From: Mucilaginibacter sp. OK283
Lineage (GTDB): Bacteria > Bacteroidota > Bacteroidia > Sphingobacteriales > Sphingobacteriaceae
Reading direction: 5' to 3'
Length of the DNA: 64,000 nt
Assembly (NCBI RefSeq): GCF_900110415.1
Contig: NZ_FODR01000004.1
Location: forward strand, 124,001-188,000
Under the pieces are notes generated by a model. It saw only the letters and a program-made list of their open reading frames with translations, was not told the origin of the DNA and did not search any database. Positions within the stretch are counted from its first letter, which is position 1; every line of letters starts with the position of its first letter. The translations under genes and the position numbers were made by a program. Positions 54,983-64,000 of this stretch are shown here, piece by piece.

Positions 54983-55608
54983 TGCATCCTTATTTGATGA
55001 GACTTGGCGTAAATCCGGAAGTCCAGTTTTTTTTTCAACCATTTTACACTGTTGATAGGAAAGGCGACCTGGTATTTAACTATGGGGACGCAATAGAACA
55101 CTATGGTATCGCATTCCATAAAATACCGGCATCTGAAAATCTTTTTCTCGTAGGGAGAATGAATTTACATACAATTCGCCAGGTGATCATCTGCACCTCT
55201 GCCATGGATGCGATGGCTTATTTATCCCTCAACCTACCGTACTTCCGCGATATTCGAAATCTGCTTTTTCTGGCGACCGGGACAAGGCCGGGTACGGATC
55301 AGGCCCATTGGATAAGCAAAAATCTGGCGGGTAAGTCTTTCACGAGCATTTTTGGCAACGACCTGCTGGGCAGAGTAGCAGAAGTCAAGTTAGCCGCCGG
55401 TATCCGGAAAATGCCGGCGGCTGTTACTGTGCAGGCTGAGAGGGTAATTGTGAATTTTCGGATGAAAGATCATGTCTTTACTGTTGATGGTTTTAGTCTT
55501 AACGCCCTGGAAAAAAAAACGGGATACCGGTTTAATATTCCGGTTCACAAACCTAAAAGCTTTGACAGTTGGATAGAACAGCTGCAACACCACACCTTTA
55601 ATTATTAA
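54982..55608 (+). CDS. Toprim-like domain protein
   Basis: 208 aa. The arrangement QVIICTSAMDAMAYLSLN (residues about 70-87), then LLFLATGTRPGTDQ and TSIFGNDLLGR, resembles a Toprim nucleotidyl-hydrolase fold, as in element proteins with DUF3991 and Toprim domains, but the acidic motif residues are poorly kept. It may support processing of transferred DNA. It is coupled to the preceding DUF3945-like gene. Confidence 0.5.
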   Translation: MHPYLMRLGVNPEVQFFFQPFYTVDRKGDLVFNYGDAIEHYGIAFHKIPASENLFLVGRMNLHTIRQVIICTSAMDAMAYLSLNLPYFRDIRNLLFLATGTRPGTDQAHWISKNLAGKSFTSIFGNDLLGRVAEVKLAAGIRKMPAAVTVQAERVIVNFRMKDHVFTVDGFSLNALEKKTGYRFNIPVHKPKSFDSWIEQLQHHTFNY

Positions 55609-55613
55609 TCATC

Positions 55614-56084
55614 ATGGAAATACCCGTAACCAAAATTCAGGAAATGGTGATAAAACCGGCTCCTGTATTTGCTTTCTTAAAAACATTGCCCCTGATTTCA
55701 TTATCCCTTGCACTTTTATATATCGCCTGGTTAATATTTCCGGCGTTCATATTACTGAGTTTAATAACGATGCTATTCGCTTGCTATCGCTTTAGATACA
55801 TCAGGAAAACACTGTACACAGTAGAGCCGCAGTTGATCAGGATACAAAGGGGTATTTTCTTTAAAAGAACGGATATCGTAGAAATGTACCGGGTTAAGGA
55901 CTATATCATTACCCAGCCATTTATACTTCAGCTATTTCAGTTAATGAACCTTACATTAAAAACGACAGATGCGGAGAACCCTGTCATATGGCTTCGGGGA
56001 ATACCGAGATCGGACCTGACTGACGTCATTCGCAACCACGTACAGGGGGCCAGGAAGGCGAACAGAATCTTTGAAATAAGTTAA
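55614..56084 (+). CDS. Membrane protein with bacterial PH domain (bPH2-like)
   Basis: 156 aa. Two adjacent membrane segments (LPLISLSLALLYIAWLIFPAFILLSLITMLFACYRF, in part) are followed by a C-terminal bPH2 domain: YTVEPQLIRIQRGIFFKRTDIVEMYRVKDYIITQPF… and LTLKTTDAENPVIWLRGI. Such proteins are membrane-associated; role in the element unknown. It starts 5 bp after the Toprim-like gene. Confidence 0.75.
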   Translation: MEIPVTKIQEMVIKPAPVFAFLKTLPLISLSLALLYIAWLIFPAFILLSLITMLFACYRFRYIRKTLYTVEPQLIRIQRGIFFKRTDIVEMYRVKDYIITQPFILQLFQLMNLTLKTTDAENPVIWLRGIPRSDLTDVIRNHVQGARKANRIFEIS

Positions 56085-56149
56085 AAAAACGAGGTTGAAT
56101 ATTTTTGTATTTGACTAATATTTTTAGTAAGTTTAACTATTGAAATGTT

Positions 56150-56377
56150 ATGAAAACCGCTGTTTATTTTATTTTTTCCTGCTTTATTTCAACTGGAGCG
56201 TTGTTAGGAGCCCTGCATGCTAAGAACCCATTTCCGGCATTCGCTATAGCATTTGGAATCTGGGCACTATTTGTATGGGGTTATAACAGGCGCTCAAAGA
56301 AAGAAGCTGAAAGGCGATCCAGGGAAAGATTATTTGAAGATTATATGCGCCATAGGATCAGGAATGACCAGCGTTAA
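56150..56377 (+). CDS. Small membrane protein, unknown
   Basis: 75 aa. Two hydrophobic segments (VYFIFSCFISTGALLGAL and AFAIAFGIWALFVWGY) followed by a very basic tail (NRRSKKEAERRSRERLFEDYMRHRIRNDQR, in part). No family assigned. Confidence 0.5.
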   Translation: MKTAVYFIFSCFISTGALLGALHAKNPFPAFAIAFGIWALFVWGYNRRSKKEAERRSRERLFEDYMRHRIRNDQR

Positions 56378-56419
56378 TTTTCATAGTAAATTAAAAACAA
56401 TTGCCAATTCATTGCGTTA

Positions 56420-56505
56420 GGAGAGTCGGTAAGCATTTCTGCTTACCTTGTGATAAGGTTTAGGTGAAGGTCCCCAGGCAGCGAGTGCGAGGGGACTTTC
56501 GTATT
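56420..56505 (+). other. Strongly folded intergenic element (tandem hairpins)
   Basis: GGTAAGC-ATTTCT-GCTTACC is a perfect 7-bp stem near 56429-56448. It is followed by a second stem in which AAGGTCCCC pairs with GGGGACTT around a G-rich loop (about 56467-56502). The pair lies between two element genes and could be a terminator/structured RNA. Confidence 0.4.
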
Positions 56506-56535
56506 TAAAAGCATTTCTGATCCTGGATATTTCAA

Positions 56536-56568
56536 TTGGATCGATATTGTACCATCTTTTTATCTTTG
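56536..56568 (+). promoter_or_regulatory. Bacteroidota-type promoter of the 77-aa gene
   Basis: TTG at 56536-56538 and TATCTTTG at 56561-56568, an exact TAnnTTTG match, with 22-bp spacing. The start ATG at 56575 is only 6 bp beyond, so the mRNA is nearly leaderless. Confidence 0.6.
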
Positions 56569-56574
56569 CAAAAT

Positions 56575-56808
56575 ATGAGTTTACCTTTGCGCATCACATT
56601 TGACGATATTGATTATACTTACAAAGTATTAAGTAAAGGGATCAATAGGGAAACCACACAAATAAAAATCAGTCTTTTTAGCGAAGAGTTTACACTGATT
56701 CGTAATCAACTCAATGATTGGGTTGCCGAAGAAACATCCATTGGAGATAATCAGGCCCTTTTAAAAGCGATTGGTCGTTCGCTGGCATCGCGTTACAGGC
56801 TTAAATAA
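56575..56808 (+). CDS. Small hypothetical protein
   Basis: 77 aa from ATG at 56575; the frame is open back to 56536, but a promoter element occupies that part. Soluble, with a beta-rich start (ITFDDIDYTYKVL) and a helical end (NQALLKAIGRSLASRYRLK). No family recognised. Ends 22 bp before a bidirectional terminator that it shares with the convergent histone-like gene. Confidence 0.6.
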   Translation: MSLPLRITFDDIDYTYKVLSKGINRETTQIKISLFSEEFTLIRNQLNDWVAEETSIGDNQALLKAIGRSLASRYRLK

Positions 56809-56830
56809 TACCCGGATTTGCCAAAACAAT

Positions 56831-56860
56831 AAAGTCCCTGTCAATTTTGACAGAGACTTT
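56831..56860. terminator. Bidirectional terminator between convergent small genes
   Basis: AAAGTC-C-CTGTCA and TGACAG-A-GACTTT form a 13-bp stem with one mismatch around loop ATTT (56831-56860). Confidence 0.7.
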
Positions 56861-56878
56861 CCCAAAACGTTTTTAATT

Positions 56879-57058
56879 TTAATTATTGTGTGTTCTTTTT
56901 TCTGTTACTTCTTTGCGGATATCAGTAGCCAATACCTTTAATTCCTGCATTGCATTACGTAAGCGGGTACCTGCAGCTTTATTGCCTTTGTCATAAAAAC
57001 TTGTAGCATCTGCTTCTGCTGCCGCTATCACTTCTTTTAATTTCTCGAATTTTTCCAT
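56879..57058 (-). CDS. Histone H1-like short protein
   Basis: 59 aa, ATG at 57058, stop at 56879-56881. The sequence starts MEKFEKLKEVIAAAEADATS and continues with FYDKGNKAAGTRLRNAMQEL, which is the standard form of the short 'histone H1-like' proteins found throughout Bacteroidota. Basic and helical; proposed to bind DNA. A copy on a mobile element could affect silencing of the element or of its host. It shares a terminator with the convergent 77-aa gene. Confidence 0.75.
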   Translation of the reverse strand: MEKFEKLKEVIAAAEADATSFYDKGNKAAGTRLRNAMQELKVLATDIRKEVTEKRTHNN

Positions 57059-57247
57059 TGTATTAATTTATTAAAAGGCGCAAATCTAATATTTATCTTC
57101 TGGAAAAAGATTTTGCCGATAGGACGGCTGTTCCTCTTTTGTGAAAATTATAAAGGCCATTTTGTGTTTTTTTAAGAATCGTAAAGGAAGCTGCTGCTTT
57201 TCGATTTTAGAGAAGGTAACTCATTTCACATCTTAAATTATTAACTT

Positions 57248-57409
57248 ATGGAGGACGAAAGCATTGAAAAAGGCCGGATCACTCCTGAGAAAGCCCTAAC
57301 ATTGTTACACAAAGGTGGAATGAATGTTACTAAAAAACAGGCAAAGGAAATTTTGGAACTACTAACGGTTTTAGCTAAATTAGAGGTGAAGAGATATTTA
57401 AAAAAATGA
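57248..57409 (+). CDS. Small protein coupled to the serine recombinase
   Basis: 53 aa, ATG at 57248, TGA at 57407-57409 overlapping the recombinase start (ATGA). It is helical: GRITPEKALTLLHKGG, then NVTKKQAKEILELLTVLAK. Short proteins of this shape occur directly before large serine recombinases in Sphingobacteria. The overlap means the two are made together, so it may assist or direct recombination (inference). Confidence 0.6.
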   Translation: MEDESIEKGRITPEKALTLLHKGGMNVTKKQAKEILELLTVLAKLEVKRYLKK

Positions 57410-58953
57410 AGACTGCAGATTTATACATTAGGGTAAGCACAGATGAACAAGCTGACAAAGGATATTCTCAACGCAGCCAGGAGGAGGTTTTAACGAAATA
57501 TTGTGTACTTCGTGATATAAAAATCAGAAATGTCATATTCGAAGACCATTCTGCAAAGTCATTTAAAAGGCCGGAATGGCAAAAATTGTTGATACAGCTA
57601 AAAAAGAAGCGCGGACAAACTGATTTGATTTTGTTTACTAAATGGGACCGGTTTAGCCGCAATGCAGGCGATGCTTACCAAATGATTAACTTGTTGTCGG
57701 ACTTGGGAGTGGAGCCTCAGGCAATTGAACAGCCACTTGATATTTCAATCCCGGAGAATAAATTAATGCTGGCCATTTATCTTGCTCAGCCTGAGGTTGA
57801 AAACGACCGAAGAGCATTGAATACCTTTTTTGGAATGCGAAGAGCACGCAAAGAAGGCCGTTGGATGGGGCATGCGTTAATTGGATATGCAAACAGGATT
57901 GACGAAAGAGGGATGAAGTATATCACCCCATTGGAACCACAGGCATCAATAATGCGGTGGGTTTTTGAACAACTTGCAACCGGAGATTATTTTATTGACC
58001 AGATTTGGCGTGAAGCAAAAGACAAGGGACTTGCAATGGGGAGGAAGAATTTTTGGAGAGTTATTCGAAATCCTGTTTACTGTGGGAAGATTTTTATACC
58101 GAAATACAAGGATGAGGATGCTCATTTTGTTCCGGGGCAACATGAAGCACTGATCTCAGAAAGCTTGTTTTACCAGGTTATGGATGTCCTTGATGGAAGA
58201 AAAAAGAAACATCCGGTAAAAATCCGGTCAATGGAGGAATTGCCTTTAAGGGGCTTTCTAATTTGCCATAAATGCGGCCAAATGCTGACCGGTAGCGCCT
58301 CAAAAGGTAAAAATCAGTATTACCATTATTATCACTGTAATTCTACTTGTGGCGTCAGGTTTAATGCCAAAACGACCAACGACAAGTTTCTTGATCTTCT
58401 TAAAAAACATTCAATCGACCCCGGAACAGGTTATCTGTATAAAGAATTGATTGTTGAGGCCTATGAGACAGAAAGTGGACATGATAAGAAATTATTTGCT
58501 CATCTCAAGAAACAACTCATGGAGTACAATATAAAAATTGATAAGGCAAGAGACCTTTTAATTAAAGGAGATCTTGATGGCAGCGACTTCAAAAAAATAA
58601 AAGGTGATTGTGAAAGACAAGTGTCAATTATCGAAGGTAAATTGTTTGAAATGTCAGGTAAAAAAGAGGGTATAGGTCCGCTACTTGATAGGGCAATGAA
58701 AAATATTGCAAAATTGCCAATTTTGTATCAATTCGGTGATTCTGAGGCTAAAAGGAATATAGTGTGTTCGATGTTCCCCGAAAAATTGACTTTTGACGGT
58801 GAGCAACATCGAACACTTCGGGTAAATGAAGCAATCTGCGTTTTTGATAGCGTAAAGGTCGTTTTTGAGCAAAAAAAAGACCGCAAAACAGGTGCTAAAT
58901 CTGATTTGCGGTCAAAGGTGACCTGGGAGAGGATCGAACTCTCGACCCACTGA
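57406..58953 (+). CDS. Large serine recombinase (integrase of the element)
   Basis: 515 aa. Catalytic resolvase domain with S11 in YIRVSTDEQ, WDRFSRNAGDAY as the second conserved block near residue 85, and a recombinase domain (residues about 165-270). A zinc ribbon follows (C287-x2-C290 and C311-x3-C315), then a coiled-coil region. Such enzymes join attP and attB without homology. The last ten codons and the stop are antisense to the tRNA-Lys gene (58919-58991), so the current 3' end of the ORF was created by integration at the tRNA. It is translated with the 53-aa protein before it. Confidence 0.92.
   Translation: MKTADLYIRVSTDEQADKGYSQRSQEEVLTKYCVLRDIKIRNVIFEDHSAKSFKRPEWQKLLIQLKKKRGQTDLILFTKWDRFSRNAGDAYQMINLLSDLGVEPQAIEQPLDISIPENKLMLAIYLAQPEVENDRRALNTFFGMRRARKEGRWMGHALIGYANRIDERGMKYITPLEPQASIMRWVFEQLATGDYFIDQIWREAKDKGLAMGRKNFWRVIRNPVYCGKIFIPKYKDEDAHFVPGQHEALISESLFYQVMDVLDGRKKKHPVKIRSMEELPLRGFLICHKCGQMLTGSASKGKNQYYHYYHCNSTCGVRFNAKTTNDKFLDLLKKHSIDPGTGYLYKELIVEAYETESGHDKKLFAHLKKQLMEYNIKIDKARDLLIKGDLDGSDFKKIKGDCERQVSIIEGKLFEMSGKKEGIGPLLDRAMKNIAKLPILYQFGDSEAKRNIVCSMFPEKLTFDGEQHRTLRVNEAICVFDSVKVVFEQKKDRKTGAKSDLRSKVTWERIELSTH
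58919..58953. other. Right attachment site (att) of the element at the tRNA-Lys 3' end
   Basis: The recombinase ORF crosses from element DNA into the tRNA gene in this interval. Insertion therefore used the tRNA 3' end, and the crossover lies at or near here. A second copy of this sequence would mark the left end; none was seen by eye, so that end probably lies upstream of position 1. Confidence 0.55.
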
Positions 58954-58991
58954 TTAAGAGTCAGTTGCTCTACCGGCTGAGCTACCAAGTC
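58919..58991 (-). tRNA. tRNA-Lys (anticodon CTT)
   Basis: 73 nt, read on the minus strand. The 7-bp acceptor stem closes with GACTTGG at the 5' end and CCAGGTC before discriminator A. The D arm (AGCTCAGCCGGTAGAGC), the anticodon stem ACTGA/TCAGT and the T arm (GGTTCGA-type GAGTTCGATCC) are complete. Anticodon CTT occupies 58956-58958. No CCA is encoded. The 3' end faces the recombinase gene and overlaps its last 35 bases, marking one attachment site of the element. Confidence 0.96.
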
Positions 58992-59122
58992 GTTCCGGTT
59001 TTTTACCGGGTTGCAAATATGCCAATTTTTATTGGAGTCGGAAAATATAGAAGTCGGAAAGTCCGAAAGAATTTTGTCATTTTTTAAATCCTGACTTTCC
59101 GTCTTTGTTGACTTTCTGCCTT

Positions 59123-61026
<1,904 letters not shown>

Positions 61027-61107
61027 ATGGGAGCACTAATAGTTAGCTTAATTATTATCAACGTAGTAATAGCTTTCAACAATATACAAAAACGCAAGGT
61101 ATATTAA
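61027..61107 (+). CDS. Possible 26-aa membrane microprotein
   Basis: ATG at 61027 to TAA at 61105-61107: a hydrophobic segment (MGALIVSLIIINVVIAF) followed by NNIQKRKVY. The shape, one short membrane helix plus a basic tail, fits a bacterial single-span small protein. It lies in a region with AT-rich upstream DNA. Size gives no statistical support, so it stays a candidate. Confidence 0.35.
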   Translation: MGALIVSLIIINVVIAFNNIQKRKVY

Positions 61108-61131
61108 TACCCGTTAAACGCCAGCGCAAAT

Positions 61132-61527
61132 TTAGGCTAATATACCTTTTAAACTTTGCGTTTCATGGTCGGCTAATTTTTGCAGGGGACCGGAAGCAAG
61201 CATCTTCAGCATCATGCTTAACTCTGCATTAATAGTAAAAACAATATCTGTTTGGTCGTTATTTGGGGATAGCGACCATTTTAGTTCTAAAGCAAAGGGT
61301 GGTTTAGCTGCCGGTTTAATTACAATTTCCTGATTTATCACGCGGCTATCTATCTTTAATGATAGTTTGGCCATATTGGGTATGCTGAAACTGGCTTCAT
61401 CGGTAGTAGAAACCCACTCCTGTATGCTATCCGGCATTAATTTTTGGTGATTATTAAAATCGGCCAGGTAGTTGTAAATCTCGTTTATCGGCTTGTTTAT
61501 ATTTATAGCGCTGGTAAATGTACTCAT
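61132..61527 (-). CDS. SRPBCC (START-like) family protein
   Basis: 131 aa. The pattern FTSAININKPINEIYNYLADFNNHQKLMPDSIQEW (in part), beta strands, and a long C-terminal helix fit the SRPBCC/polyketide-cyclase fold that holds hydrophobic ligands. Ligand unknown. It follows pyrE on the same strand with an 88-bp gap. Confidence 0.75.
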   Translation of the reverse strand: MSTFTSAININKPINEIYNYLADFNNHQKLMPDSIQEWVSTTDEASFSIPNMAKLSLKIDSRVINQEIVIKPAAKPPFALELKWSLSPNNDQTDIVFTINAELSMMLKMLASGPLQKLADHETQSLKGILA

Positions 61528-61615
61528 AAGAGGTTTTAAGTTTTGAGTGGAGAGTTATAAGTTTTAGATGGAACAATGAAGCTCGCGACCTAATACTCAT
61601 AACTCAAAACTATTT

Positions 61616-62275
61616 TTAGCTTGATGCTATTTGCCCCCAGGCAGATGGGTTTTCTCGCCATTGCGCTAATAAGGCCACATCTTTTTCGCTGATGTATTGA
61701 TTTGCTTCGGCGTATTTTATCAATGCGTTGTAGTTTGATAGCGTTACAAAAGGGCAACCTGCATTTTTAAAGTTTTCTGTAGCTATATCAAAACCGTAGC
61801 TAAAAATGGCGGCAAGGCCCGCAACTTCAAATCCGGCAGATTTTAAAGCGTCGACAGCTTGCAGGCTGCTTTTTCCGGTTGATATCAGGTCTTCAATTAC
61901 TACAACCCTTTTGCCGGTAGTGGTTTGCACATCGCCTTCAATTAAACTGCCTGTACCATGTTCCTTAGCTTTGGCGCGCACGTATATAAACGGCAGGCCC
62001 ATTTCCTGCGCTACAAGGGCACCCTGTGGAATGCCTGCTGTAGCAACGCCAGCTATACAACCAACACTGCCAAATTTTTCCTGGATAATAACAGTTAATT
62101 GTTGCCTGATATAGGTGCGGATTGAAGGATGAGAGAGCGTTACCCTATTATCGCAGTAAATAGGCGATTTCCATCCTGATGCCCATGTAAAAGGATTATT
62201 AGGTTGTAATTTAATTGCTTTAATTTGCAGCAGGAACTCGGCAACCTGCTGTTCTATCTCATTATTATTAAACAT
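61616..62275 (-). CDS. pyrE: Orotate phosphoribosyltransferase
   Basis: 219 aa. The PRPP-binding loop is clear: VVVIEDLISTGKSSLQAV near residue 125. NPFTWASGWKSPIYCDNR, typical of OPRTases, lies near residue 27, and the flexible-loop region FIYVRAKAKEHGTGSLIEG follows. It makes OMP from orotate and PRPP in pyrimidine synthesis. Its start codon overlaps the start of the divergent NUDIX gene by two bases (CATG), so each promoter must lie inside or behind the other gene. Confidence 0.95.
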   Translation of the reverse strand: MFNNNEIEQQVAEFLLQIKAIKLQPNNPFTWASGWKSPIYCDNRVTLSHPSIRTYIRQQLTVIIQEKFGSVGCIAGVATAGIPQGALVAQEMGLPFIYVRAKAKEHGTGSLIEGDVQTTTGKRVVVIEDLISTGKSSLQAVDALKSAGFEVAGLAAIFSYGFDIATENFKNAGCPFVTLSNYNALIKYAEANQYISEKDVALLAQWRENPSAWGQIASS

Positions 62276-62912
62276 GGCCCAAAAATACAGAATTTATATT
62301 AACGAAAAGGTTATCCTGCTAACTGAATCAGAACCTCATGGATCAGAAAAATACGAAAAGCTTGATGCAGAGTCCTTTGATCTTAAAATAATTTACACCT
62401 GGATACTGGCCAACCCCAAAAAGCTGTTCTACATTAAATGTAATAATGTTAAAGAATTTTTAAAATCTGTTAAAAAAAGCATTACGGTTATTGAGGCCGC
62501 AGGTGGCCTTGTAAAGAATACCGCGGGCCATTATTTATTTATTTACCGTAATGATAAATGGGATTTGCCCAAAGGGAAAATAGAGAAAGACGAGAAAGTT
62601 AAGGAAGCCGCCGTGCGCGAGGTAGAAGAGGAGTGTGGTATTAAAGTAAGCAGGCTTAATGAGAAAATTTGTAAAACCTACCACGTATATATAAACCGCG
62701 GAGAAATAGTGCTGAAAAAAACACACTGGTTTAAAATGGATTGCAAGGGTAAAGAGAAACTGAAGCCCCAAAAAGAAGAAGGTATTACCGATGTACGCTG
62801 GTTTGAAAAAGAACACATTGAGCCTATTATTGACAATACTTTTCCATCTATATTGGATGTATTGCACAAAGAAAAGCTGGCTACAAATAAGCTAATGCCT
62901 CTGAAGGGATAA
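62274..62912 (+). CDS. NUDIX hydrolase
   Basis: 212 aa. The Nudix box is complete at about residues 101-123: GKIEKDEKVKEAAVREVEEE followed by CGI. An N-terminal domain of about 75 residues precedes it. Substrate not predictable. It starts at 62274, overlapping the pyrE start codon on the other strand, and its 3' end overlaps the convergent coaD gene by 32 bp. Confidence 0.88.
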   Translation: MAQKYRIYINEKVILLTESEPHGSEKYEKLDAESFDLKIIYTWILANPKKLFYIKCNNVKEFLKSVKKSITVIEAAGGLVKNTAGHYLFIYRNDKWDLPKGKIEKDEKVKEAAVREVEEECGIKVSRLNEKICKTYHVYINRGEIVLKKTHWFKMDCKGKEKLKPQKEEGITDVRWFEKEHIEPIIDNTFPSILDVLHKEKLATNKLMPLKG

Positions 62913-63342
62913 ACTGGGCCACATCGCCATGGTGACGCATAATTTCGCGTACGATGGTTGAACTGATAGACGAATAGCCCGGCTTGCTTACTATAAATAT
63001 GCTTTCGATGTCAGGCATTAATGCATGGTTCATCTGGGCTATCGCTTTTTCGTACTCAAAGTCAGATACTGTACGGATGCCCCTGATCATATAGGCAGCA
63101 CCGATGCTTTTGCAAAAATTTACGGTTAGTCCTTCGTAAGCCACAATGTGTATCCGGTCGTCGTGTTTAAAAACAGCCCGTAACATTTGCTCCCGGGTTT
63201 CTATACTCAATAATCCTTGTTTACTGCTATTTGCACCAACGCCTATATAAAGCTTATCAAACAGGCCAACAGAGCGTTTCACGATATCCACATGTGCTTT
63301 GGTAACCGGATCAAACGAACCTGGGAAAAGGGCGATCTTCAT
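62881..63342 (-). CDS. coaD: Phosphopantetheine adenylyltransferase
   Basis: 153 aa, standard length. GSFDPVTKAHVDIV carries the nucleotidyl-transferase (T/H)xGH site, here T-K-A-H with Ala for Gly. The C-terminal signature SSISSTIVREIMRHHGDV is intact. It makes dephospho-CoA. Overlaps the NUDIX gene tail to tail by 32 bp. Confidence 0.94.
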   Translation of the reverse strand: MKIALFPGSFDPVTKAHVDIVKRSVGLFDKLYIGVGANSSKQGLLSIETREQMLRAVFKHDDRIHIVAYEGLTVNFCKSIGAAYMIRGIRTVSDFEYEKAIAQMNHALMPDIESIFIVSKPGYSSISSTIVREIMRHHGDVAQFIPSEALAYL

Positions 63343-63409
63343 AGTAGAATGGTATTAATACTATACCAAAAGTAGCAATGATTTTTAAAGTTTAAGCACG
63401 CGGTTGAAT

Positions 63410-63778
63410 TTAAAGCGCAATAATATCTTCCAGGTTATAATAAACCTTAATGCCTTGCTCCAGGGCAATTTGTACATCGCCATCGGCTCCTTTTGATTCG
63501 CCGGGTATCCTTAAAATGGCATCACATTTAGCGAGTATACGGCGCGATACCGGGTAAGATATTTCCTGATAAGTTTCATCGCCCGGATGTGTTGATCCTG
63601 CTTGTTTTAACAGGGGCAGTGCCAGCCATTCGCCTATTACCGGAATGTGCCCTGCCCTGAAAATAGGTAGCGCGATTTCTTCCATTTTTCTTAAATTATT
63701 GGCCATCAGTTCGGGATCGTCATTTGTGCCAGAGCGATAGGGGCCTGCAATTAAAATGATTAATGGCTTACTTGTCAT
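63410..63778 (-). CDS. DUF4406 / nucleoside 2-deoxyribosyltransferase-like protein
   Basis: 122 aa. ILIAGPYRSG at the N-terminus and ILRIPGESKGADGDVQIALEQGIKVYYNLED near the C-terminus fit DUF4406, a small family with a nucleoside-deoxyribosyltransferase fold. Its start overlaps the upstream partial NUDIX gene by 4 bp (TCATGA read on the minus strand), so it is coupled to that gene. Confidence 0.8.
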   Translation of the reverse strand: MTSKPLIILIAGPYRSGTNDDPELMANNLRKMEEIALPIFRAGHIPVIGEWLALPLLKQAGSTHPGDETYQEISYPVSRRILAKCDAILRIPGESKGADGDVQIALEQGIKVYYNLEDIIAL

Positions 63779-64000
63779 GATACCAGGTTGTTTAAATGCG
63801 CGTACTGCAAAAGCATTATTGTTTTGGCGTCCTTTATTTCGCCGGTGTTGATCATGTTTAAAGACTGGGTAAAAGGGAGTTCCAATACTTCTATGTTTTC
63901 ATTTTCTTCATCAAGGCCGCCGCCGCCGCTTACTTTCATATCGGGCGTGTATTCGGCTACAAAAAAATAAAGTATTTCTGTTACCGATCCGGGCGACATG
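63775..64000 (-). CDS. NUDIX hydrolase, C-terminal part (NudK/ADP-ribose pyrophosphatase-like), cut by window end
   Basis: 74 codons at the right edge; the gene begins beyond 64000. MSPGSVTEILYFFVAEY, then GGGLDEENENIEVLELPFTQSLNMI and AKTIMLLQY, match the C-terminal half of ADP-sugar pyrophosphatases of the NudK type. The Nudix box itself is outside the window. The ATG at the edge is an internal Met. Confidence 0.82.
   Translation of the reverse strand, partial: MSPGSVTEILYFFVAEYTPDMKVSGGGGLDEENENIEVLELPFTQSLNMINTGEIKDAKTIMLLQYAHLNNLVS

Noticed and set aside
1..58918. Left attachment site within the window
   Set aside because: Scanning by eye for the tRNA-Lys 3' sequence found no second copy. 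A computed search of this window and of upstream DNA would settle it.

Overview
The window looks like chromosome of a Bacteroidota, most likely Sphingobacteriaceae (Mucilaginibacter/Pedobacter-like). The signs are a SusC/SusD pair, a CTnDOT-type tra operon, TAnnTTTG promoter elements, a histone H1-like short protein, little Shine-Dalgarno sequence, and the core order ABC-F / pyrE / NUDIX / coaD. Genus is inference; no rRNA is present.

About positions 1-58,950 appear to be the right-hand part of an integrative and conjugative element (ICE) inserted at the 3' end of a tRNA-Lys(CTT) gene (58919-58991, minus strand). Its large serine recombinase gene ends inside that tRNA. No second copy of the tRNA 3' end was seen by eye, so the left end probably lies before position 1.

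Layout. (1) 1-5030: a tandem DUF262/DUF1524 (GmrSD-like) pair followed by a large nitrilase-fold protein, probably one defence operon. (2) 5743-8634: an FAD oxidoreductase and an XRE-cupin regulator behind a clear Bacteroidota promoter. (3) 9050-18620, minus strand: a 1783-aa NACHT STAND protein with a putative PD-(D/E)xK N-terminus (Avs-like), two proteins with HEPN RNxxxH motifs, and a membrane-anchored protein. (4) 19002-27892: a secreted protein, small regulators, and a TlpA-DUF3738 / SusC / SusD operon facing a MauE / DUF6520 operon. (5) 28000-31003: a double-glycine bacteriocin-like peptide, a rhomboid protease, a polytopic membrane protein, and a C39 peptidase-transporter protein without an ATPase domain. 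(6) 31168-38542: RteC, a replication-initiator-like gene followed by an exact 21-bp iteron array, a Toprim primase, MobC, a candidate oriT, a MOBP-like relaxase and ParA. (7) 38539-52053: the type IV secretion operon (TraE, F, G, J, K, L, M, N and coupling protein), interrupted by a self-contained toxin-antitoxin cassette. (8) 52097-57409: M23 peptidase, ArdC-like antirestriction protein, accessory genes and a histone H1-like gene. (9) 57406-58953: recombinase. (10) 59123-64000: core chromosome.

The mobility genes form a complete logic: RteC regulation, iteron replication, relaxosome plus coupling protein, secretion channel, antirestriction, addiction and site-specific integration. The cargo is mostly putative phage defence plus a bacteriocin locus. 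The most novel-looking items are the nitrilase/DUF262 operon, the rhomboid-linked bacteriocin locus and the iteron origin.
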